A stretch of 8,071 nt of DNA, from contig JAIEMH010000332.1 of assembly GCA_019752245.1 (NCBI GenBank), positions 1 through 8,071 of the forward strand, in the 5' to 3' direction. Numbering within the stretch: position 1 is the first letter of the stretch; each line of letters begins with the position of its first letter. This stretch comes from Flavobacteriaceae bacterium. GTDB lineage: Bacteria > Bacteroidota > Bacteroidia > Flavobacteriales > Flavobacteriaceae. Under the pieces are notes generated by a model. That model was not told the DNA's origin. It was given only the letters and a program-made list of their open reading frames with translations, and made no database searches. Made by a program: the position numbers and the translations under genes. This document shows positions 1-7,354 of the stretch, piece by piece.

Positions 1-1
1 C

Positions 2-2242
2 TTTGATGATTTTGGTGTTCCGCACATTTACGCTGATACACAAAAAGATGCCATGACGGTTTTAGGATACGTTCACGCACAAGACAGATTGTGGCAAATG
101 GAGTTAATGCGTAGAATTGCACCCGGAAGATTATCAGAACTTTTTGGATCGAAAGCACTTAAAAATGATACTTTTTTTGCAGGCGTTGGCATCGATGAAA
201 ACTCAGAAAAAGCCATCGCGCAATTAGATAAAAACTCCGAAGCTTATAAGTTAGCAACTGCTTACCTAGACGGAATTAATCAATTTATTGAAAACGGAAA
301 AACACCTTTAGAATTTGAATTGGTTGGCGTTAAAAAAGAAAAATACACATTAAAAGATGTCTACAATATCTTCGGATTCATGTCGTTCAGTTTTGCAATG
401 GCACAAAAAACCGATCCGTTGCTAACTGATATTCGTGATAAATTTGGAGCAGCATACCTAAAAGATTTTGGTATTGATGGTTCATTTGGAACAACACAAC
501 TTAAAAATTACAAAGGAAAAGCTAGTGATTATATAGAAATTTCTAAATCGGTAGCCAGTTTGTTAGACAATTCTCCAATTCCACCATTCATTGGAAGCAA
601 CAGTTGGGTAATTGGCGCACAAAAAACCAAAAGCGGAAAAGTAATTTTTGCCAACGATCCACACATTGGTTTTTCGCAACCATGTACTTGGTATGAAGCG
701 CATATTGTTACGCCAGATTATGAAATTTATGGGTATTATTTGGCAGGAACTCCATTTCCGTTATTAGGTCACAACCGCGATTATGCCTATGGTTTGACGA
801 TGTTTGAAAACGATGATTTAGATTTGTTTCAAGAAGAAAATAATCCAAATAATGAAAGCCAATATAAAACAGTTGATGGTTATAAAAACTATACCATTCG
901 CAAGAAAATCATCAAAGTAAAAGACAGCACATCGGTAACTTTAAACATAAAAGAATCTGTTCACGGACCAATTATGAACAACTTGTTGACGACTTTGAAA
1001 ACCAAAAAACCAATCACAATGTCATGGATATACACGCAAGAGAAAAACCAAATTCTCGATGCGGTTTATTCGCTATGTCATTCTAAAAGCATTGAAGGTT
1101 TCTATAAAAATGTGGAGTTAATTCATGCGCCAGGTTTGAATATTATGTATGGCGATTCCAAAAACAATATCGCTTGGATAACTTCTGGAAAATTATACAA
1201 ATTAGATCCATCGGTCAATCCAAATTTTATTCTAAATGGTGCCAACGGAATTGATGATAAAAAAGAATTCCTTCCTTTTTCTCAAAATCCATCAGCCATA
1301 AATCCATCATGGAATTATGTTTATTCTGCAAACAATCAGCCAGAAGCTGTTAACGGATATTTGTATCCAGGATATTATTTGCCTAAAGACAGAGCTAAAA
1401 GAATTGACGGTTTGTTAGCTCCAAAAAACAATTGGACTTCAATCGATGTTCAAAAAATGATTGTCGATAATACATCGTCAACTTCTGCCAATATTGTAAC
1501 GAGTTTTTTATCTCAAATTGATGCAAATAAAGCAACTTCAAACGAAAAGAAAGCCTGCGGAATTCTAAGTAAATGGTCTGGTTCTAATGCTGAAACGGAT
1601 GTTGCACCAACCATTTATAACAAGTTTATCTATCATTATTTAAAAAACACATTTCAAGATGAATTGGGCGAAGATGATTTTACAGCATTACTTTCTACAC
1701 ATATTTTAAAACAGATGATTGAACCACAAATTGCGAATGAAACTTCGGTTTGGTGGGATAATTTAGCGACAAAAAACCACAAAGAAACACGTAAAGAAAT
1801 TCTAACAAAATCGTTTAATGAAGCCATCGCATCACTTGAAAAACAATTAGGAGAGAATGTCAATTCTTGGACATGGAATAAAGTGCACACATTAGAACAT
1901 CAACATCCGTTAGGGAAAGTTGCAGCTTTGCGTGGTTATTTTAATGTTGGTCCAATGGAAGTTCCTGGTTCAAACGAAGTCATTAATAATTTAGCTTTTA
2001 CCTTTTCTGACAATCCTATTTACGAAGTAAAAGCTGGTCCATCAACGAGAAGAGTTATTGATTTTTCTGATGTAGAAAATAGTGTGAGTATTCTGCCAAC
2101 AGGTCAATCTGGAGTTCCAACAAGCAAACATTATGACGATCAAGCGCAAATGTATGCTCAAGGAAAATTCAGAAAAATGAAAATGAATAAAAAAGAAATT
2201 ATTGCTACTTCAACAAAGGTGGTTTTTGTGCCTAAGAAATAA
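2..2242 (+). CDS. Penicillin acylase family protein (Ntn-hydrolase), 5'-truncated by window edge
   Basis: Probable periplasmic or exported amidase of the penicillin acylase (S45) family, which cleaves amide bonds in N-acylated compounds; the substrate cannot be told from sequence. The frame is open from base 2, and the 17 residues before the first ATG (position 53) already match the family N-terminus (GVPHIYA), so that ATG is internal and the true start, with any signal peptide, lies outside the window. 746 residues are visible. Numbering from the ATG at 53: GYVHAQDRLWQME (5-17) is the classic alpha-chain motif; GSNSWVIG (181-188) is the autocleavage site with Ser182 (codon 596-598) as expected N-terminal nucleophile of the beta chain; NDPHIGF follows; HNRDYAYG (240-247), HGP (304-306), and GP..VPGSNEVINN near 635-646, whose Asn645 is the likely oxyanion-hole residue. 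The C-terminal LPTGQSGVPTSKHYDDQ motif is intact. No frameshift is visible. Family assignment is firm; the specific substrate (beta-lactam, acyl-homoserine lactone, peptide) is open. Confidence 0.93.
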   Translation, partial: FDDFGVPHIYADTQKDAMTVLGYVHAQDRLWQMELMRRIAPGRLSELFGSKALKNDTFFAGVGIDENSEKAIAQLDKNSEAYKLATAYLDGINQFIENGKTPLEFELVGVKKEKYTLKDVYNIFGFMSFSFAMAQKTDPLLTDIRDKFGAAYLKDFGIDGSFGTTQLKNYKGKASDYIEISKSVASLLDNSPIPPFIGSNSWVIGAQKTKSGKVIFANDPHIGFSQPCTWYEAHIVTPDYEIYGYYLAGTPFPLLGHNRDYAYGLTMFENDDLDLFQEENNPNNESQYKTVDGYKNYTIRKKIIKVKDSTSVTLNIKESVHGPIMNNLLTTLKTKKPITMSWIYTQEKNQILDAVYSLCHSKSIEGFYKNVELIHAPGLNIMYGDSKNNIAWITSGKLYKLDPSVNPNFILNGANGIDDKKEFLPFSQNPSAINPSWNYVYSANNQPEAVNGYLYPGYYLPKDRAKRIDGLLAPKNNWTSIDVQKMIVDNTSSTSANIVTSFLSQIDANKATSNEKKACGILSKWSGSNAETDVAPTIYNKFIYHYLKNTFQDELGEDDFTALLSTHILKQMIEPQIANETSVWWDNLATKNHKETRKEILTKSFNEAIASLEKQLGENVNSWTWNKVHTLEHQHPLGKVAALRGYFNVGPMEVPGSNEVINNLAFTFSDNPIYEVKAGPSTRRVIDFSDVENSVSILPTGQSGVPTSKHYDDQAQMYAQGKFRKMKMNKKEIIATSTKVVFVPKK

Positions 2243-2243
2243 A

Positions 2244-3776
2244 TCAATAATCATCTAGATTTTCAATAATTTCATTTGCTTTAACTTTAATTTTATACAA
2301 CTCTTCAGGATTCATTTTCTTTAGCATGTTCATCATCATTGCCATACGTTGGTTGTTGGCAAAATAATGTTTTTTCTCGTCCAAGAAATTCCAGTATAAG
2401 GTATTAAAAGGGCAAGCTTTTTCTCCAAATTTATCCTTTACAGAATAATGACAATTGGTGCAGTAATTACTCATTTTATTAATGTAACTTCCTGAGGAAA
2501 CATAGGGTTTTGTGGCTAAAATTCCACCATCGGCATATTGGCTCATGCCACGAGTATTGGGCAATTCTACCCATTCAATAGCGTCAATATAAACGCCAAG
2601 ATACCAAGCGTCGACTTCGTCAGGATGCATTTGAGTGAGCAAAGAAAAATTTCCAATAATCATCAATCGCTGAATGTGATGTGCATAGGCATCGTCTAAA
2701 CTTTGAGAAATTGCTTTTTGCATGCAATTCATTTTTGTTTTTCCAGTCCAATAAAAATTGGGTAATTTATTGTGGTTTTCTAACGAATTCATTTTAGAAT
2801 AAGTTGGCATTTCTTTCCAATAAATTCCGCGTACATATTCGCGCCAACCAATTATTTGACGAACAAATCCTTCTACTTGAGAAATGGTTATTTCTTCATT
2901 GTTTTTATAATAATAGGCTACAACCATATCTACAACTTCTTTTGGTGAAAGCATTTTGGTATTCATAGCAAAGGACAATCGCGAGTGAAAAAGAAACTTT
3001 TGGTCGGTGTGAGAAGCGTCTTCATAATCGCCAAAATGTTTTAATAAATGAGTGCAAAAATAATCTAATTGAATTAGGCATTCTTCGCGAGATGTTGGCC
3101 AAACAAAGTTGTTTTCATCTATTTTTCCGAAAGTAATTACGTTGGCTTGCTGGATTTGAGCGATAACATTGGACACATTTTTAGAGAAAATCTTCGCATC
3201 CGGAACAGGAACTTGACCTTTGTATTTTAGTCGATTGTCGTGATCAAAATTCCATTGATTTCCAACTGGAGTTTCTCCATGCATTAAAACATCATGTTTT
3301 TTGCGCATCATTCGATAAAAATTCTCCATAAGCAGCATTTTTTTACCATCAAAGAAATTTTTCAATTCCAATCGTGTTGTGAAAAAATGCTCTGTGTCAA
3401 AAGCTTCTGATTCAATTTTTAGATTTCTGCAAATAGATTTCAGTTGCTCGTCCAATCGATATTCATCGGGTAATTGGTATTCAAATTTTGTAATTTCATG
3501 ATTTGAAATAGTATTTTGAATTAGTTTTTCTAAATCGTGTGGATTATTTTCATCGGTGATTTCAAAGTAAATGATGTTGTGGTTTTTAGATTTTAAATCT
3601 GTTGCAAAATTGCGCATTGATAGAAAAAAGGAAACCACTTTTTGAATATGATGTTTTACATAATCGGTTTCTTGACGAAGTTCAGCCATTAAGTAAATTA
3701 CTGAATCATCAGATTTGGAAAACCAAGAATGCTTGTTGTTTAATTGATCGCCAAGAAGTAAGCGTAGTGTTTTCAT
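2244..3776 (-). CDS. FeS-BCP cryptochrome/photolyase, probable (6-4) photolyase
   Basis: A 510-residue member of the iron-sulfur bacterial cryptochrome/photolyase group (DPRP family). Characterised members bind FAD, a lumazine antenna and a [4Fe-4S] cluster, and repair (6-4) pyrimidine photoproducts using light. The N-terminal MKTLRLLLGDQL begins the antenna-type Rossmann domain; the helical FAD domain fills the C-terminal half. All four expected cluster cysteines are visible: Cys351, Cys439, Cys442 and Cys455. From memory of Agrobacterium PhrB (Cys350/438/441/454) the spacing is identical with a +1 offset. The active-site stretch YAHHIQRLM holds His366-His367, and Tyr425 plus aromatic residues Trp343, Trp391, Tyr392 and Tyr431 also match that enzyme's active-site and electron-transfer positions. 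Length is normal (about 507 in PhrB). It is last in a four-gene operon, 36 bases after the DASH gene, and its stop is one base from the convergent acylase stop. No strong Shine-Dalgarno; the start is preceded by an A-rich stretch. (6-4) specificity is inferred from conserved residues. Confidence 0.94.
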   Translation of the reverse strand: MKTLRLLLGDQLNNKHSWFSKSDDSVIYLMAELRQETDYVKHHIQKVVSFFLSMRNFATDLKSKNHNIIYFEITDENNPHDLEKLIQNTISNHEITKFEYQLPDEYRLDEQLKSICRNLKIESEAFDTEHFFTTRLELKNFFDGKKMLLMENFYRMMRKKHDVLMHGETPVGNQWNFDHDNRLKYKGQVPVPDAKIFSKNVSNVIAQIQQANVITFGKIDENNFVWPTSREECLIQLDYFCTHLLKHFGDYEDASHTDQKFLFHSRLSFAMNTKMLSPKEVVDMVVAYYYKNNEEITISQVEGFVRQIIGWREYVRGIYWKEMPTYSKMNSLENHNKLPNFYWTGKTKMNCMQKAISQSLDDAYAHHIQRLMIIGNFSLLTQMHPDEVDAWYLGVYIDAIEWVELPNTRGMSQYADGGILATKPYVSSGSYINKMSNYCTNCHYSVKDKFGEKACPFNTLYWNFLDEKKHYFANNQRMAMMMNMLKKMNPEELYKIKVKANEIIENLDDY

Positions 3777-3812
3777 TTGTTTTGTTTTTCAGTAGAACTT
3801 ATAATTAGATTT

Positions 3813-5093
3813 TTATTTCAACCATAATTTTTGAAATTTCTCGTCACCATCATACATTTCTGCCTGACGTTTTATATTGAATTTTCTATCTCTTGGGTCG
3901 TTTCCAACTCCAGCATTATAAATCCAATTTCCATAATTGGAGTGCACATCATAATCAATCAGCATGCTCTCAAAATATGCAGCAGCTATTCGCCAATCTT
4001 GTTCCCATTCTTTTGCCCAGTAACTCGCCACATTTTGCCTGCCTCGATTGCTCATGAAACCAGTACGTTGCAATTCTATCATATTTGCGTTAACAAATGG
4101 CTCGTGAGTAGTACCGTTTATCCATTGATGTAATGCTTTTTTATTGAATTTCCATTCGTACTTATGCTCTAAAATTCCATCCAATTGAAAAATTTTATTC
4201 TTGTGTTTCAACGAAATATATTTGAAGTAATCGCGCCAAATAAGTTCGAAAATTAACCAATATGTATCTTCGTTTTTACAAATTTCTTGCTCGTATTTTT
4301 GAACTTCCCAATAAATAGTTCTTGCCGAAATACTTCCGTTTGCTAACCAAGCGGATAATTTCGAACTGTAATTTGTGCCTACCAATCCGTTTCTGGTTTT
4401 TTTGTATTTGGATAAATTTTCAGTTTCAAAAAAGTAATTTTCTATTCGTTTCAATGCCTGCGATTCTCCGCCAAGAAAAGGAAAAGCAGAATTTTCATCT
4501 ATCTCAAACTTTTCAAAACCTAAATCTTCTAAAGTTGGAACTTTAGTTGATGTTTCAATCAAATTTTCAACTGATTTTGATTTGATTTCGACGCAAGTTC
4601 GCACTTTACTTTCTTTTTCACATTTTTTTCTAAATTCGGTAAATACTTCAGGAATTTTATTGAAACTTGAATATGGAATATCACCGGGATGAAATAAAAA
4701 CTGATCAAAAGTTTCAACAAACGTTACATTTGCAATTGACTTTTTTACCAACTCATTTGTTTCAACTTCTTCTTGAGTCCATTCGTTTTGTACAAAAATT
4801 GTTGAAATAGAAAATTCGTTTACTAGTTTCGGAAGTATTTTTTCGGGTAAATCATAAAATATTAAAAGCGAAATGTTCTTTTTGCCTAAATTAATTTTCA
4901 AATCTTGAATTGATTCCAAAAGGAATTTTGCTCTAAATTTTTCGGTCTTTTTAAAACCATACTTTGTTGTTTCAAATTGCCTTGGGTCAAGAAAATAAAC
5001 GCCAATTACTTTTCCCGATTTCTTGCATGCTTTAAATAGTGAGTTATTGTCTTTAACTCTCAAATCGTTTTTAAACCAAATTAAATTATTCAT
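3813..5093 (-). CDS. DASH-family cryptochrome/photolyase
   Basis: A 426-residue flavoprotein of the cryptochrome-DASH group, known to bind FAD, usually with a folate antenna, and to repair cyclobutane pyrimidine dimers mainly in single-stranded DNA; some members also have signalling roles. The N-terminal IWFKNDLRVKDN (5-16) is the photolyase/cryptochrome entry motif. The FAD region contains YKKTRNGLVGTNYSSKLSAWLANG (starting at Tyr230), IWRDYF (285-290), the DASH-typical TGFMSNRGRQNVAS (344-357), and DYDVHSNYGNW (380-390). The tail GVGNDPRDRKFNIKRQ (395-410) is also DASH-typical and separates it from class I CPD photolyases. Trp367 and Trp390 have the 23-residue spacing of the inner tryptophans of the E. 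coli photolyase electron chain, and Trp314 may be the outer one. Its ATG overlaps the stop of the upstream DUF2256 gene by four bases (ATGA), pointing to translational coupling. Length is at the short end for the group, with no obvious deletion. Confidence 0.94.
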   Translation of the reverse strand: MNNLIWFKNDLRVKDNNSLFKACKKSGKVIGVYFLDPRQFETTKYGFKKTEKFRAKFLLESIQDLKINLGKKNISLLIFYDLPEKILPKLVNEFSISTIFVQNEWTQEEVETNELVKKSIANVTFVETFDQFLFHPGDIPYSSFNKIPEVFTEFRKKCEKESKVRTCVEIKSKSVENLIETSTKVPTLEDLGFEKFEIDENSAFPFLGGESQALKRIENYFFETENLSKYKKTRNGLVGTNYSSKLSAWLANGSISARTIYWEVQKYEQEICKNEDTYWLIFELIWRDYFKYISLKHKNKIFQLDGILEHKYEWKFNKKALHQWINGTTHEPFVNANMIELQRTGFMSNRGRQNVASYWAKEWEQDWRIAAAYFESMLIDYDVHSNYGNWIYNAGVGNDPRDRKFNIKRQAEMYDGDEKFQKLWLK

Positions 5094-5224
5094 TTTGTCT
5101 TTCTACATTTTTCACTACAATATTTCACTTCATCCCAATTTTTTTCCCATTTTTTCCTCCACGAAAAAGGCAAGTTGCAAACAGCACAAATTTTTTGAGG
5201 AAGATTTACTTTTTTATGCGCCAT
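5090..5224 (-). CDS. DUF2256 family small zinc-ribbon protein (44 aa)
   Basis: A very small gene read directly from the minus strand: ATG at 5224-5222, TGA at 5092-5090, 44 residues. The product starts MAHKKVNLPQKICAVC and carries Cys13-x2-Cys16 and Cys36-x3-Cys40, probably one zinc site, around a Trp-rich basic centre (SWRKKWEKNW, 21-30) and DEVKYCSEKC. This is the DUF2256 pattern almost throughout; the function of the family is not established. From memory, DUF2256 genes often sit beside photolyase/cryptochrome genes, as here. It overlaps the end of the flavin reductase gene by 11 bases and the start of the DASH gene by four (ATGA), so all three are probably translated from one mRNA with coupling. 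The preserved family pattern across the whole short frame argues strongly that it is a real gene and not intergenic spacer. A role in photolyase function or nucleic-acid binding is only inference. Confidence 0.92.
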   Translation of the reverse strand: MAHKKVNLPQKICAVCNLPFSWRKKWEKNWDEVKYCSEKCRKTK

Positions 5225-5861
5225 AATCTAAGATAGATTTTGTTTTAATATCTGGTTTTGCATAGGCAAATCGGTCTTTGAGCAATGGTAAAGCATATCC
5301 GTCTAAGCCATTTATTGCTACTACTTTGGCTCTGTCTAGTTGCAACCAATTGTCTTTATGAAGCAACTTTTCATCAAAAAATAGATTTTCTATTGATGCA
5401 ATAATGTGTACTGTATCATTTTCTTTAATGTGATACTCATTCAAGTATTTGCAATACAACTGAACAGGACTATTTTGTACAAAAGGAATAGAAATTGATT
5501 CTTTGTATTCTTCAATCAAATTGGTTTTGTCAAATTCAGAAATGTTTTCATCATAATTAGCTGAGGTATGATGCGCATCTTTAATCATGCTTTCGGTAAT
5601 ATGATTTACTGTAAAATAACCATTTTCTTTTATATTATTATAGGTGTCTCTTTTTACAGAAAGTGGTCGAGTAATAAAACTAATCATAGGCGGATTACTT
5701 CCAATATGTGTTACACTACTAAAAACTGCTAGATTTGTTAAGCCCGAAATAGATTTTGTTGCAATTAAATTTGCCGATTTGTATCCGGTACAAGAGTTGA
5801 TAAGATTCAGTCTTCGAATTTTATCCATTTCATTAATTTCATCATTTGATATATTTCGCAT
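5214..5861 (-). CDS. Flavin reductase-like, FMN-binding split-barrel protein
   Basis: A 215-residue cytoplasmic protein of the flavin reductase-like/FMN-binding split-barrel family, which typically binds FMN and uses NAD(P)H to reduce free flavin, though exact reactions vary. Numbered from the ATG at 5861-5859: SGLTNLAVFSSVTHIGSNPP (39-58) is the flavin-phosphate-contacting core motif; RDTYNNIKENGYFTVN (71-86) is the second family signature; and the NGLDGYALP segment (184-192) lies near the C-terminus. The frame can be extended to a TTG at 5876, but that codon lies inside the promoter -7 box, so the ATG at 5861 is the better start. First gene of the operon; its stop overlaps the DUF2256 start by 11 bases. 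Next to two FAD photoenzymes, a role in flavin supply or keeping flavin reduced is plausible but unproven. Another flavin-dependent reductase activity is possible. Confidence 0.88.
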   Translation of the reverse strand: MRNISNDEINEMDKIRRLNLINSCTGYKSANLIATKSISGLTNLAVFSSVTHIGSNPPMISFITRPLSVKRDTYNNIKENGYFTVNHITESMIKDAHHTSANYDENISEFDKTNLIEEYKESISIPFVQNSPVQLYCKYLNEYHIKENDTVHIIASIENLFFDEKLLHKDNWLQLDRAKVVAINGLDGYALPLLKDRFAYAKPDIKTKSILDYGA

Positions 5862-5873
5862 AGTTTTTTTTCT

Positions 5874-5903
5874 CAAAGATACTATTGTTTAATTATTTAT
5901 CAA
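5874..5903 (-). promoter_or_regulatory. Bacteroidota-type promoter for the photolyase operon
   Basis: On the minus strand a -33 element TTG (5903-5901, inside TTTTTG) is followed by exactly 19 bases and then TATCTTTG (5881-5874), a full match to the Bacteroidota -7 consensus TAnnTTTG. Transcription would start at roughly 5870, giving a leader of about ten bases before the ATG at 5861. It is the only good promoter match seen for the four-gene unit. Start-site position is inferred from the consensus. Confidence 0.75.
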
Positions 5904-5916
5904 AAAGATTAAACAA
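5885..5916. repeat. 9-bp inverted repeat, operator-like
   Basis: TTGTTTAAT (5885-5893) and ATTAAACAA (5908-5916) are perfect inverted copies separated by 14 bases, with centres 23 bp apart, about two helical turns. One arm lies between the -33 and -7 boxes of the minus-strand promoter and the other just upstream of the -33 box, where a dimeric regulator could control initiation. The region is very AT-rich, so a repeat this size could arise by chance. Confidence 0.4.
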
Positions 5917-5975
5917 AATATGATTAAAAAAGCTAAATATTTATAAAAATAAGTCGTCCGATTGCAATAAATCGA

Positions 5976-5983
5976 TAAATTTG
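5976..5983 (+). promoter_or_regulatory. Candidate -7 box for kmo
   Basis: TAAATTTG matches TAnnTTTG at all fixed positions and ends 22 bases before the kmo ATG, which would give a short leader of about 15 bases. No TTG is present 17-23 bases upstream; the nearest element is TCG at 5954-5956 (19-base spacing), so the -33 half is weak. The rest of the 144-base divergent region (5862-6005) holds only the opposite promoter and the inverted repeat. Confidence 0.5.
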
Positions 5984-6005
5984 CATAACCGCTTAAAGAA
6001 ATTAA

Positions 6006-7352
6006 ATGCAAACGCCTCAAAAAATTGCTGTAGTTGGTTCTGGATTAGTTGGAACATTATTAGCAATATATCTTAAGAAATTAGGTCATACAGTTCATGT
6101 TTACGATAGAAGTCCAGATATTCGAAATGTAGAATTTTCGGGACGATCTATTAATTTAGTGATGTCTAACCGAGGTTGGAAAGCCATGAAAGATGTTGGT
6201 CTTGAAGACGAAATTAGAAAAATTGGAATTCCTGTAGATAAGCGAGCTATTCATACGCAAGACGATAAGATAAATTATCAGTTTTATGGTAAAGAAGGCG
6301 AAGCTATTTTTTCACTTTCACGCGGAATTTTAAACCGAAGAATGATTGACTTAGCAGAAGATGCTGGTGTCGATTTTTTCTTTGAACATAAAATTTGGGA
6401 TGTTACTTTAGCAGATGCAACGCTTCATATTGGTGAAACAGAAAGAGGCGAGTGGACCGATTTAAAATACGATAAGGTTTTTGGCGCCGATGGAGCTTTC
6501 TCTAGAATTAGACACCGAATGCAACGTCAATCAATGTTTGATTATTCGCAAGAATTCATGAAATTGGGTTATAAAGAATTGAACATACCTGCCAATGCTG
6601 ACGGAACGCATAAAATTGATAAAAACTCGCTTCATATTTGGCCAAGAGGAAACTTTATGTTGATGGCTTTGCCCAATCTTGACGGAACTTTTACTTGTAC
6701 TTTATTCATGCCTTTTGAAGGAGAAAATTCATTTGAAGGCTTAAAAGATGAAGCATTACTAGTAGATTTCTTTGCAAAATATTTCCCAGATACCAAAGAA
6801 GTTATTCCAGATTTAGTGAAAGATTTTTTCAAGAATCCAACGAGTTATTTGGCAATAATGAAATGTTACCCATGGACTTTTGAAGACAAAGTAGCTTTAA
6901 TTGGTGATTCTGCTCATGCAATTGTACCTTTTTATGGTCACGGAATGAACGCAGGATTTGAAGATATATCCATTTTAAGCGAATTAATTGCTGAATATAA
7001 TGACGATTGGAAAACGATTTTCTCTGAATACGAAATATCTAGAAAACCAAATGCTGATGCCATTGCCGAACTTTCTAGAAGAAATTTTGTTGAAATGAGT
7101 GCTAAAACTGCCGATGAGAAATTTCTACTTCAAAAGAAAATAGAAAAATGGTTTTCAGACAAACATCCAGATAAATGGATGCCATTATACAGCAGAGTAA
7201 CTTTTAGTTTACAACCTTATTCAGAAGCTTTAGCCATTGGTGATTTCCAAAATAAAATCATGGAAGAAGTAATGCAAATTGAAAATATTGAAGAAAACTG
7301 GAATAGTGAAGAAGTTGAAAAGAAGATTATTGAACTTCTTAATAATAAATAA
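6006..7352 (+). CDS. kmo: Kynurenine 3-monooxygenase
   Basis: FAD- and NADPH-dependent hydroxylase converting L-kynurenine to 3-hydroxykynurenine (EC 1.14.13.9), a step in tryptophan breakdown and in NAD synthesis from tryptophan. The 448-residue product has the N-terminal dinucleotide fold with GSGLVG (11-16), the KMO-typical GRSINLVMSNRG (46-57), SRGILNRRMIDLAE (105-118), the DG motif GADGAFSRIR (160-169), LGYKELNIP (187-195), and the second FAD motif LIGDSAHAIVPFYGHGMNAG (298-317). Compared from memory with Pseudomonas KMO, Arg80 and Tyr94 keep the 14-residue spacing of the kynurenine-carboxylate ligands; Glu363-Met364 and Tyr405 also fall at substrate-site positions. Length is normal for bacterial KMO. 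The start is the first ATG, preceded by an A-rich stretch and a candidate promoter. No kynureninase, tryptophan dioxygenase or 3-hydroxyanthranilate dioxygenase gene is visible nearby. The next gene begins two bases after its stop. Confidence 0.95.
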   Translation: MQTPQKIAVVGSGLVGTLLAIYLKKLGHTVHVYDRSPDIRNVEFSGRSINLVMSNRGWKAMKDVGLEDEIRKIGIPVDKRAIHTQDDKINYQFYGKEGEAIFSLSRGILNRRMIDLAEDAGVDFFFEHKIWDVTLADATLHIGETERGEWTDLKYDKVFGADGAFSRIRHRMQRQSMFDYSQEFMKLGYKELNIPANADGTHKIDKNSLHIWPRGNFMLMALPNLDGTFTCTLFMPFEGENSFEGLKDEALLVDFFAKYFPDTKEVIPDLVKDFFKNPTSYLAIMKCYPWTFEDKVALIGDSAHAIVPFYGHGMNAGFEDISILSELIAEYNDDWKTIFSEYEISRKPNADAIAELSRRNFVEMSAKTADEKFLLQKKIEKWFSDKHPDKWMPLYSRVTFSLQPYSEALAIGDFQNKIMEEVMQIENIEENWNSEEVEKKIIELLNNK

Positions 7353-7354
7353 TT

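Noticed and set aside
53..55. ATG at 53 as the real start of the acylase gene
   Set aside because: The same frame is open upstream to the window edge and encodes the conserved family segment GVPHIYA, so this Met is internal.
1654..1890. Open frame on the - strand within the acylase gene
   Set aside because: Antisense shadow of a conserved coding region, with no recognisable motif.
3602..5226. Open frames on the + strand at 3602-3808, 3831-4133, 4322-4546 and 5023-5226
   Set aside because: They lie antisense to well-supported photolyase, DASH and DUF2256 genes, and their translations show no recognisable family pattern.
5874..5876. TTG start for the flavin reductase, adding five residues
   Set aside because: It lies inside the predicted -7 promoter box; the ATG at 5861 fits the family N-terminus and the promoter better.
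5644..5892. Open frame on the + strand antisense to the flavin reductase start
   Set aside because: No family pattern; it covers the conserved core of the flavin reductase on the other strand and runs through its promoter.
5907..5928. Direct repeat GATTAAA at 5907-5913 and 5922-5928
   Set aside because: Seven bases in very AT-rich sequence is expected by chance, and the copies are not placed sensibly relative to either promoter.
6632..6832. Open frame on the - strand within kmo
   Set aside because: Antisense shadow of kmo, with no recognisable motif.
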